Shown in pieces: positions 1-8,224 of a stretch of 49,920 nucleotides of DNA. The notes below the pieces were generated by a model that saw nothing but the letters and a program-made list of their open reading frames with translations, had not been told where the DNA came from and made no database searches. This DNA is from an uncultured Duncaniella sp. (GTDB taxonomy: Bacteria; Bacteroidota; Bacteroidia; Bacteroidales; Muribaculaceae): positions 1-49,920 of the forward strand of contig NZ_CAJTQC010000022.1 in NCBI RefSeq assembly GCF_910578445.1. Reading direction: 5' to 3'. The position numbers and the translations under genes are program-made. The stretch's first letter is position 1; every line of letters begins with the position of its first letter.

Positions 1-23
1 CCGAGCGGTACTAATCGCCCAAA
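1..23 (+). rRNA. 23S rRNA, 3' end (partial)
   Basis: The window opens with CCGAGCGGTACTAAT, the conserved 3' end of bacterial 23S rRNA. Only the last bases are present and the exact end is approximate. It is followed by a spacer of about 210 bases and then 5S rRNA in the same direction, so this is the tail of an rRNA operon. Confidence 0.85.
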
Positions 24-232
24 CCCTTTCTTGGGAGCAATCCCATCGTAATCCCTGAAAAAGGGACTACAGTTTCAATCGCTGAATCGTACATCCGCTG
101 GCAAACGTAACAAGGCCTCAGGAATCGTCATGCGACTCTAAAAAACTTACCGTTGGTCACCGCTCCGGTCACCTTCGCTTCCACCGCCTCTTTCTAACCT
201 TACACGTCAGGTTGAAACCTGATGAAGACACT

Positions 233-340
<108 letters not shown>

Positions 341-350
341 CTAACCGACC

Positions 351-391
351 GAAGCCTGAGATGCAAACGCATCTCGGGCTTCGGCTTTTTT
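351..391 (+). terminator. rRNA operon intrinsic terminator
   Basis: A 14-bp stem (GAAGCCTGAGATGC paired with GCATCTCGGGCTTC, with one G-T pair) and a 4-base loop, followed by a run of T. It lies directly after 5S. Confidence 0.9.
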
Positions 392-435
392 ATATCCTCT
401 TTTAAGGTGTCTAATCCGATATTTGGAAGGTTTTG

Positions 436-466
436 TTTGACGTTCCGTAAATTTATTGTAATTTTG
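436..466 (+). promoter_or_regulatory. Bacteroidetes-type promoter for lpxD operon
   Basis: TTTG at 436-439 and TAATTTTG at 459-466 are separated by 19 bases. This matches the Bacteroidetes -33/-7 consensus (TTTG, TAnnTTTG). Transcription would start near 473, leaving a leader of about 60 bases before lpxD. Confidence 0.7.
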
Positions 467-535
467 CATGGGAATGACCGCCATCGGCCATCCTAACATT
501 ATATTAATCAAGATAATTAAACCTCGTCACATAAC

Positions 536-1555
536 ATGGAGCTTACTGCGTCACAACTCGCGGCTATAGTCAACGGAACTGTTGAAGGTGATGAAAACGT
601 AAAAGTCAGCACATTTGCGCGAATTGAAGAGGGCCATAGCGGTGCTCTTTCGTTTTTGGCAAACCCCAAATACACTCATCATATCTATTCGACCGAGTCT
701 TCGGTTGTGTTGGTAAAGAATGATTTCACGCCCGAGCAGCCGGTCAAGGCTACTCTTATCCGCGTGGAAGATCCGTATGCCACCGTGGCTCGCCTTCTTG
801 AAATGGTTTCACAGATGTCTAAGGTCGAGAAGGTCGGCATTGAGACACCGTCGTTTATCTCGGAAGGGGTGGATGTCCCTGACGATGCCTACGTCGGGGC
901 TTTTGCATATATCGGCAAGGGTGTGAAGCTCGCACCGGGTGTCAAGATTTATCCACAGGTCTATATTGGTGACGGCTGCGAAATCGGAGAAGGAACTATC
1001 CTTTATGCCGGAGTGAAAATCTATGCCGGCTGTAAGGTTGGCAAACGGTGCATAATCCATTCGGGAGCTGTCATCGGCGCTGATGGATTTGGTTTTGCTC
1101 CTGTCGACGGTGGATATGAAAAAATCCCCCAGACTGGCAATGTTGAAATCGAGGATGATGTTGAAATCGGTGCGAACACTACAATTGACCGTGCGATGAT
1201 GGGCGCGACCCGGATTGGCAAGGGTGTGAAACTCGACAATCTTATCCAGATAGCCCATAACTGTTCAGTCGGCGAGCATACGGTGATGGCAGCGCAGGCC
1301 GGTGTAGCCGGCTCGGCCAAAATCGGGGCTCACTGCATGGTCGGCGGTCAGGTCGGATTTGTCGGACATATCTCGATTGCCGACGGGACTCAGATCGGTG
1401 CTCAGAGCGGAGTCAGCAAGCCTACCAAGCCGGGTGACCGCGTGATGGGTTCGCCTGCGGTTGATATGGGTGAATATGCCCGTGGCCTTGTCTATGCCAA
1501 GAAGCTCGGTTCGCTCTACGAGAGAGTCAAGGAGCTTGAGAAAAAGATAAAATAA
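536..1555 (+). CDS. lpxD: UDP-3-O-acylglucosamine N-acyltransferase LpxD
   Basis: 339 aa, the usual LpxD length. It adds the N-linked 3-hydroxyacyl chain to UDP-3-O-acyl-glucosamine in lipid A synthesis, using acyl-ACP. The N-terminal uridine-binding domain (about 1-100) is followed by a long left-handed beta helix of hexapeptide repeats (about 105-310) and a short C-terminal helix ending EKKIK. The motif IQIAHNCSVGEHTVMAAQ carries the family's catalytic histidine. It is the first gene of an operon with lpxC-fabZ (19 bases downstream) and lpxA, behind a consensus promoter at 436-466. Ordinary and confident. Confidence 0.97.
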   Translation: MELTASQLAAIVNGTVEGDENVKVSTFARIEEGHSGALSFLANPKYTHHIYSTESSVVLVKNDFTPEQPVKATLIRVEDPYATVARLLEMVSQMSKVEKVGIETPSFISEGVDVPDDAYVGAFAYIGKGVKLAPGVKIYPQVYIGDGCEIGEGTILYAGVKIYAGCKVGKRCIIHSGAVIGADGFGFAPVDGGYEKIPQTGNVEIEDDVEIGANTTIDRAMMGATRIGKGVKLDNLIQIAHNCSVGEHTVMAAQAGVAGSAKIGAHCMVGGQVGFVGHISIADGTQIGAQSGVSKPTKPGDRVMGSPAVDMGEYARGLVYAKKLGSLYERVKELEKKIK

Positions 1556-1574
1556 GAAAATACAACAAATATAT

Positions 1575-2957
1575 ATGAATCAGAAGACATTGAACGGCGA
1601 GTTTACGCTCACCGGCAAAGGGCTGCATACTGGCCTTGAGATTACAGCGCGTTTTATGCCTGCGCCTGATAACCACGGTTATAAATTCAAGCGTGTCGAC
1701 CTCGAGGGACAGCCTGTAATTGATGCTCTCGCTGAAAATGTGGTTGCAACCAACCGTGGGACTGTAATCGCGAAAGGCGATGCGCGTGTCTCGACCATTG
1801 AGCATGCGATGGCTGCGCTCTATGCCGCAGGTGTCGACAATGTGCTTATCGAGGTCAACGCCCCTGAGATGCCGATTCTCGACGGCAGCGCTCGCTTTTA
1901 TTGCGAGGAGATTGCACGTGTAGGACTTCAGGACCAGAAAGCCGACAAGGATTTCTTCTATATCAAGTCGAAGATTGAAGTCCGCGACGAGGCTACAGGT
2001 TCGTCAATCCTCGTGCTTCCCGACGATGAATTTTCGGCTGACGTGAAGATTGATTTCAACTCAGTGGTGCTCAACAACCAGTTTGCGACACTTGACACGA
2101 TGGATAATTTCGATTCGGAAATCGGATCGAGCCGTACTTTTGTGTTTGTCCGCGAAATCGAACCGCTCGTCAAGGGTAATCTCATCAAGGGTGGCGACCT
2201 CGACAATGCGATTGTCATCTACGACACTCCTATGGAGCAGTCTGAGCTTGACCGCCTCGCCGACCTCATGAATGTGCCCCGCAAGGATGTCAGCGAGTTC
2301 GGCTATATCAACGACGCTCCTCTTACCAACGAGAACGAGCCTGCGCGCCATAAGCTCCTTGACCTTATCGGCGATATCGCACTCATCGGCCGTCCGCTCA
2401 AGGGTCGTGTGATAGCCACCCGTCCCGGCCATTCGATCAACACAACTTTCGCAAAGAAAATCCGTCGCGAAATCAAGCATCAGGAGGTTCAGGCTCCCAT
2501 CTACAATCCCAATAAAGAGCCGCTGATGGACAACAACCGTATCCGCGAGCTCATCCCTCACCGCTATCCCTTCCTTCTCGTTGACAAAATCATCGAGAAA
2601 GGTACAAATTATATCGTTGGTGTGAAGAACATCACTGTCAACGAGCCATTTTTCCAAGGCCATTTCCCGCAAGAGCCTGTCCTGCCCGGAGTGCTTCAGA
2701 TTGAGGCAATGGCACAGACCGGCGGTCTGCTCGTGCTCAGCGGACTTGACGAGCCGGAGCGCTACTCGACTTACTTCATGAAGATAGACAACGTGAAATT
2801 CCGTCAGAAGGTAGTCCCCGGCGATACTCTCATTTTCCATGTGTCGTTCATGACAGAGCTGCGTCGCGGCTGTGCAATGATGAAGGGCTATGCTTTCGTC
2901 GGCGAGAAGATTGTCACCGAGTGTGAGTTCATGGCCCAGATTATCAAGAACAAATAA
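1575..2957 (+). CDS. lpxC/fabZ: LpxC-FabZ bifunctional fusion
   Basis: 460 aa. Residues 1 to about 300 are UDP-3-O-acyl-N-acetylglucosamine deacetylase (LpxC), the committed lipid A step. IEHAMAAL carries a zinc-ligand histidine, followed by NAPEMPILDGSA. Residues about 315-460 are 3-hydroxyacyl-ACP dehydratase FabZ: LIPHRYPFLLVDKI, then GHFPQEPVLPGVLQIEAMAQ with the catalytic His and Glu. This fusion is known across Bacteroidetes and couples lipid A and fatty acid synthesis, which compete for 3-hydroxyacyl-ACP. It lies between lpxD and lpxA, 10 bases before lpxA. Both halves look intact. Confidence 0.97.
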   Translation: MNQKTLNGEFTLTGKGLHTGLEITARFMPAPDNHGYKFKRVDLEGQPVIDALAENVVATNRGTVIAKGDARVSTIEHAMAALYAAGVDNVLIEVNAPEMPILDGSARFYCEEIARVGLQDQKADKDFFYIKSKIEVRDEATGSSILVLPDDEFSADVKIDFNSVVLNNQFATLDTMDNFDSEIGSSRTFVFVREIEPLVKGNLIKGGDLDNAIVIYDTPMEQSELDRLADLMNVPRKDVSEFGYINDAPLTNENEPARHKLLDLIGDIALIGRPLKGRVIATRPGHSINTTFAKKIRREIKHQEVQAPIYNPNKEPLMDNNRIRELIPHRYPFLLVDKIIEKGTNYIVGVKNITVNEPFFQGHFPQEPVLPGVLQIEAMAQTGGLLVLSGLDEPERYSTYFMKIDNVKFRQKVVPGDTLIFHVSFMTELRRGCAMMKGYAFVGEKIVTECEFMAQIIKNK

Positions 2958-2967
2958 AATCTTAGCA

Positions 2968-3744
2968 ATGAAACAACCTTTAGCATACGTCCATCCCGCT
3001 GCGAAGATTCATCCCAGCGTGGTGATAGATCCGTTTGTGACCATAGAACAGAACGTTGAAATCGGTGAGGGAACACGCATCGGTTCTAACGTGACAATCA
3101 TGGATGGTGCGCGGATCGGTAAGAATTGTACCATATTTCCCGGCGCTGTGATTTCCGGTCCTCCTCAGGATCTGAAATTCCGTGGCGAGGATTCGGTTGC
3201 CATTATCGGCGATAACACTGTCATCCGCGAGTGTGTCACTATCCATCGTGGCACAGCCTCGAAGGGTAAGACAGTCGTTGGCAGCAACTGTCTCATCATG
3301 GCCTACTGCCATGTGGCCCACGACTGTGTGGTCGGCGACAATGTGATTATGTCAAACGCCGTTCAGTGTGCCGGCGAGGTCGTCATTGACGATTACGCGG
3401 TCATCGGCGGCGGTGCGCTCATCCATCAGTTCTGCCACATCGGTCCGCATGTGATGCTTCAGGGTGGCGCGCTTGTCAACAAGGATATACCTCCATATGT
3501 CAAGGCCGGACGCGACCCCATCGCATATGCCGGAGTCAATTCCATCGGCCTGCGCCGTCGCGGTTTCTCCAACGAGACAATACGCGATATTCAGGAAACC
3601 TATCGCTACCTCTATCTCTCGGGTCTGAACAATTCGGACGCAGTGGAGCGTATCGAGGCTGAACTGCCCGCAACAAAGGAGCGCGACGAAATCATTCTCT
3701 TCGTCCGCAACTCCAAGCGTGGCATCGTCAGAGGCTACGTATAA
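2968..3744 (+). CDS. lpxA: acyl-ACP--UDP-GlcNAc O-acyltransferase LpxA
   Basis: 258 aa when started at ATG 2968 (MKQPLAYVHPAAKIHP). A longer reading from 2890 would overlap FabZ and lacks family similarity, so it is rejected. LpxA transfers the first 3-hydroxyacyl chain to UDP-GlcNAc. Hexapeptide repeats fill residues about 8-190 (IHPSVVIDPFVTIEQNVEIG), and CHVAHDCVVGDNVIMSN contains the catalytic His region. The C-terminal helical domain carries the typical NSIGLRRRGF sequence. It is the last gene of the lipid A operon. Confidence 0.96.
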   Translation: MKQPLAYVHPAAKIHPSVVIDPFVTIEQNVEIGEGTRIGSNVTIMDGARIGKNCTIFPGAVISGPPQDLKFRGEDSVAIIGDNTVIRECVTIHRGTASKGKTVVGSNCLIMAYCHVAHDCVVGDNVIMSNAVQCAGEVVIDDYAVIGGGALIHQFCHIGPHVMLQGGALVNKDIPPYVKAGRDPIAYAGVNSIGLRRRGFSNETIRDIQETYRYLYLSGLNNSDAVERIEAELPATKERDEIILFVRNSKRGIVRGYV

Positions 3745-3824
3745 GCAGTCGATGCTGACCGGCTTGTCGTCTTCACTCGACGGCCGAAACAAATCTCTCT
3801 ACCTCACTCAAAATCCGGATCACG

Positions 3825-4805
3825 ATGAGACGTTTTGTCTCCATGATAATCATATCGGGCGCTTCGGCCATCACCTTTGCGGTGGCCGGAGTGCCCTTTA
3901 ATGGTAAAAAGGGGGAGGCATTGTTGCAGGGAGTGGCCTCGTCGAGCCGTCCCGCTTCAGTGGTCTCAAAACAGGCGCTGAACTTCGTGATGACAGATGA
4001 ATTCACCGGCACGACTGTTGAAATCAATGCCGGAGTGCTCCCCGACGGATATGAATGGGGCTGTCTGATTCCGGCTGAATGGTGGTCAAATTCGTGGTCG
4101 GTGTTTGGCACGGCTGTGAGTGGCGACATATACAACATTGTCCCTCTGTGCGCCGACGTGAGGACTCACCGTCGTGACCTTGCCCCGGTCGGGAATGTCG
4201 GAAAACCGACATTTTCCAACGGATTGTGGAGCGCAGGCCTGACCGAGCTTTACGGAGTTGAGACCGAAGCCTATGCTCCTCCACAGGCTTTGCGTGGCGA
4301 ACTCGCAAGAGCTTGCATGTATATGGCCGTTGTCTACCATGTGGCGGCGTGGACTGAGCGTGCTTATATGATAATGGACGGATATGCCTATCCGGGGCTT
4401 ACGGACTATGCTATACCGCTGCTTCTCGATTGGCATAGGGACAATCCTCCCTCCGCCCATGAAATAGCGAAAAATGAGCGCGGAGAGCGTCTTCAGGGCA
4501 ATCGTAATCCATTTGTCGACTATCCGGAACTTGCCGAGTATCTTTGGGGCAGCCATCGGGGAGAACAGTTCGTGGTCGACGGCGAGCCGATGCCCTTGCG
4601 TGCGGTCTATGGTCTTACCGATGCGCGTATCGACCTGTTTTCGCCGGAAATCCCTTCGGATGCTGTGTGGACGGTCAATGGAATTACCGTCTCGTCTGAT
4701 TTCCTTGTCCCGTCAGAGCTTGGAGTCGGAATGCATAAGTTTGCCTACACGTCGGCTTCGACTGGTGAGCGCGGTATGGTGATGATTAAAGTGGAGCGGA
4801 AATGA
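3825..4805 (+). CDS. endonuclease I-family secreted protein, degenerate active site
   Basis: 326 aa with an N-terminal hydrophobic segment (about 5-22) suggesting export. The middle has the order of an endonuclease I (EndA/BsnI-like, His-Me finger) domain. GCLIPAEWW stands where the family has EHxxPxSWW, DIYNIVP where it has DLHHLFP, and QGNRNPFVDYPELAEYLWG is a close match to the family signature. The catalytic His (EH) is Cys here and the following His and Asn positions also differ, so nuclease activity is doubtful. The last 60 residues look like a small beta domain. It overlaps the next gene by 4 bases (ATGA), so the two are probably co-transcribed. Family call is firm; function unknown. 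Confidence 0.75.
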   Translation: MRRFVSMIIISGASAITFAVAGVPFNGKKGEALLQGVASSSRPASVVSKQALNFVMTDEFTGTTVEINAGVLPDGYEWGCLIPAEWWSNSWSVFGTAVSGDIYNIVPLCADVRTHRRDLAPVGNVGKPTFSNGLWSAGLTELYGVETEAYAPPQALRGELARACMYMAVVYHVAAWTERAYMIMDGYAYPGLTDYAIPLLLDWHRDNPPSAHEIAKNERGERLQGNRNPFVDYPELAEYLWGSHRGEQFVVDGEPMPLRAVYGLTDARIDLFSPEIPSDAVWTVNGITVSSDFLVPSELGVGMHKFAYTSASTGERGMVMIKVERK

Positions 4806-5332
4806 GGCGGAGAATGGAAATTTTTAGACTCGTGCTTGCCAAGTGGCTGCCTGTGGTGGCTGTCAGTGTAATTATGTTTCTATCGCAGGGATGTGAACGT
4901 GGTTCTGACGCTCCGCGTCGGGAGCAAGGGCCGAATGGAAACGGCGGAAAGGAGGAGGTGAAACCGCCGACCTCTTCGGGTGGAGAGCGTCCCGGGCCTT
5001 CTGATAAGGACTTTGATTTTTCGGCTGAACTGGCCGACGGAGTTGTGCGTTATGACGGTCGTGGAGTGACACTGCGGTTTGACCGGGCCGGTGTGTTGGT
5101 GAAAATCCACGCTGACGGAGCGCGTGAACTGATTGACCTTGACGGGCAGACAAAGGTGAGGTTCGTAGCCGGAAAAATGAGGCAGGATTCGCTGTTTGAC
5201 GGCTCAAGACTGACTGTCGATGGCTGTGACATCGGTCTGAAAAGCGTGAGGATGAAAAAACAGACCGCCGAAGCGGTCTGGTATCATGCGGTTGACGGCG
5301 ACGAGCGCAGCCATATTCTTGTATTGCCGTAG
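4802..5332 (+). CDS. hypothetical lipoprotein
   Basis: 176 aa; a start at ATG 4814 (MEIFRLVLAKWL) is equally possible. The hydrophobic segment ends in LSQGC, a lipobox, followed by a Gly/Pro/Glu-rich linker and a small domain (about 80-176) of beta-like composition with no motif I recognise. The start overlaps the stop of the endonuclease I-like gene, suggesting they act together at the cell envelope. No function is assigned. Confidence 0.7.
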   Translation: MRRRMEIFRLVLAKWLPVVAVSVIMFLSQGCERGSDAPRREQGPNGNGGKEEVKPPTSSGGERPGPSDKDFDFSAELADGVVRYDGRGVTLRFDRAGVLVKIHADGARELIDLDGQTKVRFVAGKMRQDSLFDGSRLTVDGCDIGLKSVRMKKQTAEAVWYHAVDGDERSHILVLP

Positions 5333-5382
5333 TCCGAACGGCGTTTTGCGACACTTATGCGGCCACGGTGACGGCCGATGGA

Positions 5383-5835
5383 TTATTTCTGCATCATGCG
5401 TGCCATTGTTACCTTGTCTTCGCGTTCCTTGATTGACTGTCGCTTGTCGTATTCCTTTTTACCACGAGCGATACCGATGACAAGTTTTGCAAGTCCGCGG
5501 TCGTTGATGAACAGGCGGAGCGGGATGATTGTGAAGCCGGTTTCCTTACCGTTTTTTTCAAGTTTTGCGATTTCTTTTTTGTTAAGCAGCAGTTTGCGGT
5601 CGCGTCGGGCGACGTGGTTGTTGTAAGTGCCGTAGAAATATTCGGCTATATACATGTTTTTTACCCATACCTCACCCTTGTCGACATAGCAGAATGTGTC
5701 GGCGAGCGAAGCTTTGCCCTGACGGATAGATTTGATTTCTGTTCCGGTGAGCACTATGCCTGCGGTGAAAGTGTCGCTGATGGCATAGTCATATGTGGCG
5801 CGTTTGTTTTTTATATTTATATCTTTTGAAATCAT
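5383..5835 (-). CDS. smpB: SsrA-binding protein SmpB
   Basis: 150 aa, family length. SmpB binds tmRNA and delivers it to stalled ribosomes for trans-translation. Typical sequence runs throughout: KNKRATYDYAISDTFTAGIVLTGTEIKSIR near the start (quoted in parts: NKRATYDYAI, GIVLTGTEIKSIR), VWVKNMYIAEYFYGTYNNH in the middle, and a basic C-terminal tail (GKKEYDKRQSIKERE), the part that enters the mRNA channel. The next gene upstream on the same strand is the YIP1-like membrane protein. Confidence 0.96.
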   Translation of the reverse strand: MISKDINIKNKRATYDYAISDTFTAGIVLTGTEIKSIRQGKASLADTFCYVDKGEVWVKNMYIAEYFYGTYNNHVARRDRKLLLNKKEIAKLEKNGKETGFTIIPLRLFINDRGLAKLVIGIARGKKEYDKRQSIKEREDKVTMARMMQK

Positions 5836-5868
5836 AAAGCGGTGTGTGTTGGAGGGATTAAGCCTGTC

Positions 5869-6414
5869 TTATCCTATAACAAGTGAAAACAGGAAATAGA
5901 AAATGTAAAGAGGCATGAGCACGCCGAGAATGGCGATAATCATGAACAATCCGGTGCGGTCTTTGCGTACTTCCATGTATCGGCATCCTTTCCATTGGAT
6001 AAGCGCCACATAGAAGGGGAGGAAAAAGAGCATCTCTTTTGTCACGGGCAGCACATTGATTATGAGCGAAATCAATGCGAGGAGGCCGAGAGTGTAGAGC
6101 ACAAACGTGCTGCTTCGTGTTTCGTTATAGCGTTTTTCAAGAGTCGGTTCAACGAAAAGCGACAGAGCGAAGACTCCGAAGAAATATGACACGAAATAAA
6201 CCAGAAAGCTCATAATCATGCGCATGAACAGCACGATGAACTCCTCATGGTGGTAGGCAGCCTGCATGAATACACTGACAGATGTGAGCGCAATGAGCGG
6301 ATAGTAACCCTTGACGGCAATGTCGCGCGAAGGAATATCGGCTTTGTCAATGTCCTCCCAGCCGTTTCCGGGTGAAAGAATCAATTGGAAAAGATGTTTG
6401 AGATAGCGCTTCAT
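5869..6414 (-). CDS. YIP1-like integral membrane protein
   Basis: 181 aa with about five hydrophobic segments (near 38-55, 60-88, 105-120, 125-140, 155-180). The N-terminal soluble stretch LFQLILSPGNGWEDI resembles the opening of bacterial Yip1-domain proteins. No enzymatic motif is visible. It lies 33 bases upstream of smpB on the same strand. The family assignment is by pattern; role unknown. Confidence 0.65.
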   Translation of the reverse strand: MKRYLKHLFQLILSPGNGWEDIDKADIPSRDIAVKGYYPLIALTSVSVFMQAAYHHEEFIVLFMRMIMSFLVYFVSYFFGVFALSLFVEPTLEKRYNETRSSTFVLYTLGLLALISLIINVLPVTKEMLFFLPFYVALIQWKGCRYMEVRKDRTGLFMIIAILGVLMPLYIFYFLFSLVIG

Positions 6415-6670
6415 AATCCGTAGGGTTGTATATAGTTGAGTCCGTTTTTTATCGTAGTTGCATTATGCCACACCTGCCTGTCGATGGTCCGCTGTGCGGA
6501 ATGGCGGTGAATTTTTTGCAAAATTACACAGAATCTGCGAAAATCACCATATTTTGAGTGATGGAAATTTTCCACACATCGCAGCGAAGCACAGATGTCT
6601 GTATGAATAAAAAGAGGACCGATAATTGTCGCTTTACAGCTTAGCCTGACTTCGTTGCTGTAAAATTGAA
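6415..6670. other. intergenic region left of the transposon
   Basis: No gene is visible. It contains a short inverted repeat, TTTACAGC at about 6631 with GCTGTAAA at about 6657, immediately left of the transposon's target duplication. Divergent promoters are not obvious. Confidence 0.5.
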
Positions 6671-6678
6671 TAAATTCT
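6671..6678. repeat. left 8-bp target-site duplication
   Basis: TAAATTCT lies directly outside the left terminal repeat and is identical to 11563-11570. Confidence 0.8.
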
Positions 6679-6701
6679 GGCGAGTTTATACGAGAATACC
6701 C
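6679..6701 (+). repeat. left terminal inverted repeat
   Basis: 23 bases, the exact reverse complement of 11540-11562. Confidence 0.85.
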
Positions 6702-6763
6702 TAAATGAGTGGCGCAACAATAAAACCGTCCAAACGAGCGTTATAACTTTACAAAGTTAATAA

Positions 6764-6794
6764 AGCCACGGACGTAGTGCAATCGTCCGTGGCT
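6764..6794. terminator. hairpin inside left transposon end
   Basis: Perfect 11-bp stem (AGCCACGGACG / CGTCCGTGGCT) with a 9-base loop. It could act as a terminator insulating the element, but the following T content is weak (CTTGTT). Confidence 0.5.
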
Positions 6795-6804
6795 CTTGTT
6801 AGAC

Positions 6805-6837
6805 CTCAAAAAATCATGTTGCAGCACGATTTTTGAG
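6805..6837 (-). terminator. probable terminator of the HNH gene
   Basis: Inverted repeat CTCAAAAAATCATG ... CACGATTTTTGAG just beyond the HNH gene stop, giving an A/T-rich stem with T runs on both strands. Confidence 0.5.
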
Positions 6838-6854
6838 TTGGAACATTTGGACAA

Positions 6855-7106
6855 TTAATATCTATTGCCCTTTGAAGAGTTTGCTCTGCTGTTCATAGGC
6901 TGTAGATTGTTCAAATGGTCTGTCCCGCCAAGTGATTGGGGTTTGGAATGGTCAACATTCCACCCCATTTCGCTTGTCTTACCATAAGAGTGTCTATACA
7001 TGGTGTTTCCATATATATCCCTTCTATATAAGTCGGGATTTTTACCTCTGATGGTCTGACCTTTATCCCAAATCTGAGCCAATCTTTCTTCTGAAAAATT
7101 ACTCAT
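6855..7106 (-). CDS. small HNH nuclease-like protein
   Basis: 83 aa, essentially a bare HNH domain. KGQTIRGKNPDLYRRDIYG is the typical lead-in. GWNVDHSKPQSLGGTDHLNN supplies the D-H pair and the central Asn, and NLQPMNSRANSSKGN the last metal-site Asn. Stand-alone HNH proteins of this size occur in phages, mobile elements and as possible toxins or homing-type nucleases. It is the first cargo gene inside the left end of the transposon, read towards that end. It has no frameshift and all key residues are present. Substrate and role are unknown. Confidence 0.75.
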   Translation of the reverse strand: MSNFSEERLAQIWDKGQTIRGKNPDLYRRDIYGNTMYRHSYGKTSEMGWNVDHSKPQSLGGTDHLNNLQPMNSRANSSKGNRY

Positions 7107-7469
7107 TCCTTAGAAATGTCTATTGGTTCAACATGTTAATTTCCCTTTTATACTGGAGTTGAAGCTCCACCACGTTCAGTTGCTGCGAAGTTGATAAGCC
7201 AGCCTTCATCCCGAAGGTATCAGCGAGAAGGAGTGCCTATGCACTATAATATCACATCGCAATTTCCGTGCCAATGTCATTATGGCAGAGAAAACTGTTA
7301 TTAACAAAGAATATGATTATTTAAAACATGACATCTTGTCAGTTAATGTATGTTACTATCTGACATAGTACAAAGATAGGTCGATTATATTGCCCGAACA
7401 ATAGTCTAATTGATTTATTAATACAAAGTTAATAAAATCACTTATATAATATTTATGAAAGAGTGGCCT
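7107..7469. other. AT-rich intergenic region within the transposon
   Basis: Lies between the HNH gene and the 7470 gene, which are divergent. CAAAGATA at about 7373 and CAAAGTTA at about 7426 read on the minus strand as TATCTTTG and TAACTTTG, possible -7 boxes for HNH transcription. The only open frames are very short (for example 28 codons at 7282-7368) and I do not support them as genes. Confidence 0.4.
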
Positions 7470-7910
7470 ATGACAACAATAGAAAATAATCGAAGATTTA
7501 TAATAGATTCCGAAGAGGATTCTGACGGAGGACTAATAATAAAAGTCACCACTGAAAAGAACTACATCCCTCAATTCTCTGAAGCCTTTTATTCCATAGA
7601 ACATCTTCATCCGTTAAAATTTATAAGGGATGAAGAGATAGAGACCGAGAACCCGAATAAATCGGCTTCTATCGGCCTTCTAAGAAATATTATCGAGGTT
7701 ATTAGAAAAGGAATGAAAACTGATAGCCAAATATACTCTCAAAAGGAGTTGGACGATAAATTTGAAATTATGGATAGAAGCATCATTCGTGCGTTTGAAA
7801 GGGTGAGTGGTATTAAGTTTGACCACACGAGATTTAAAACACTGATTGCTTTCCAAAGATATTTTCAGTCGTTGTTGAAAGATGAAAACAGAAAGGAGGG
7901 GTGGATATGA
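7470..7910 (+). CDS. hypothetical transposon cargo protein
   Basis: 146 aa from ATG 7470 (MTTIENNRRFIID); an upstream ATG at 7455 is also possible. Acidic N-terminal half, with a basic helical region rich in K, R and Q in the last 60 residues (QKELDDKFEIMDRSIIRAF). No signal peptide, membrane segment or motif that I recognise. It overlaps the next gene by 4 bases (ATGA), with GGAGG just before that junction, so the two form a translationally coupled pair. Confidence 0.6.
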   Translation: MTTIENNRRFIIDSEEDSDGGLIIKVTTEKNYIPQFSEAFYSIEHLHPLKFIRDEEIETENPNKSASIGLLRNIIEVIRKGMKTDSQIYSQKELDDKFEIMDRSIIRAFERVSGIKFDHTRFKTLIAFQRYFQSLLKDENRKEGWI

Positions 7911-8104
7911 ACAATGTATTAGATGTCCACTCAAGGGTAGAACTGATTAAGTTTTTACAAAGTATTATAACAGAAAATGAAATCTCCGATTTAGCAGATA
8001 AAATTTTATCATATCCCTCGGGAACAAATTTTATCTTTGTTTGCCGTCAATTTGACCAGAATTTAGGTCATAGGCAACAAGTAGTTCGTGTTTTCCACAA
8101 TTAG
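7907..8104 (+). CDS. hypothetical small protein, possibly truncated
   Basis: 65 aa from ATG 7907, coupled to the preceding gene and preceded by GAAAGGAGGG. The first 40 residues (VHSRVELIKFLQSIITENE...) look like a normal helical protein. From about 8031 onwards the reading is antisense to the decayed zinc-ribbon gene, so the last 24 codons may be accidental and the original C-terminus lost. Unrecognised family. Confidence 0.5.
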   Translation: MNNVLDVHSRVELIKFLQSIITENEISDLADKILSYPSGTNFIFVCRQFDQNLGHRQQVVRVFHN

Positions 8105-8200
8105 GGCAAATGAATTTATGACTTCATGACATCCACCTTTAGAGGATACATAAGATGTATTCCTACATCTCAGACATTGAACTTTAATTTGTTATGACAT
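8031..8200 (-). pseudogene. decayed four-cysteine zinc-ribbon protein
   Basis: Reading the minus strand from ATG 8200 gives M-S-stop, then QIKVQCLRCRNTSYVSSKGG, then CHEVINSF. Restoring one T in the TTT run near 8110 continues into CPNCGKHELLVAYD and LNSGQIDGKQR with a stop at 8031. The two CxxC knuckles (CLRC, CPNC) are those of a small zinc ribbon of about 56 aa. One nonsense codon and one single-base deletion mark it as a pseudogene. It starts just downstream of the palindromic promoter at 8225-8257. Confidence 0.55.
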
Positions 8201-8224
8201 TTTATATACTTCTTGAAATTCAAA

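Noticed and set aside
2061..2840. Long minus-strand open frame opposite lpxC-fabZ
   Set aside because: Shadow of a conserved gene; no family pattern and no start signals.
2890..2967. Longer N-terminus for LpxA
   Set aside because: It would run inside FabZ; the hexapeptide family start aligns with ATG 2968.
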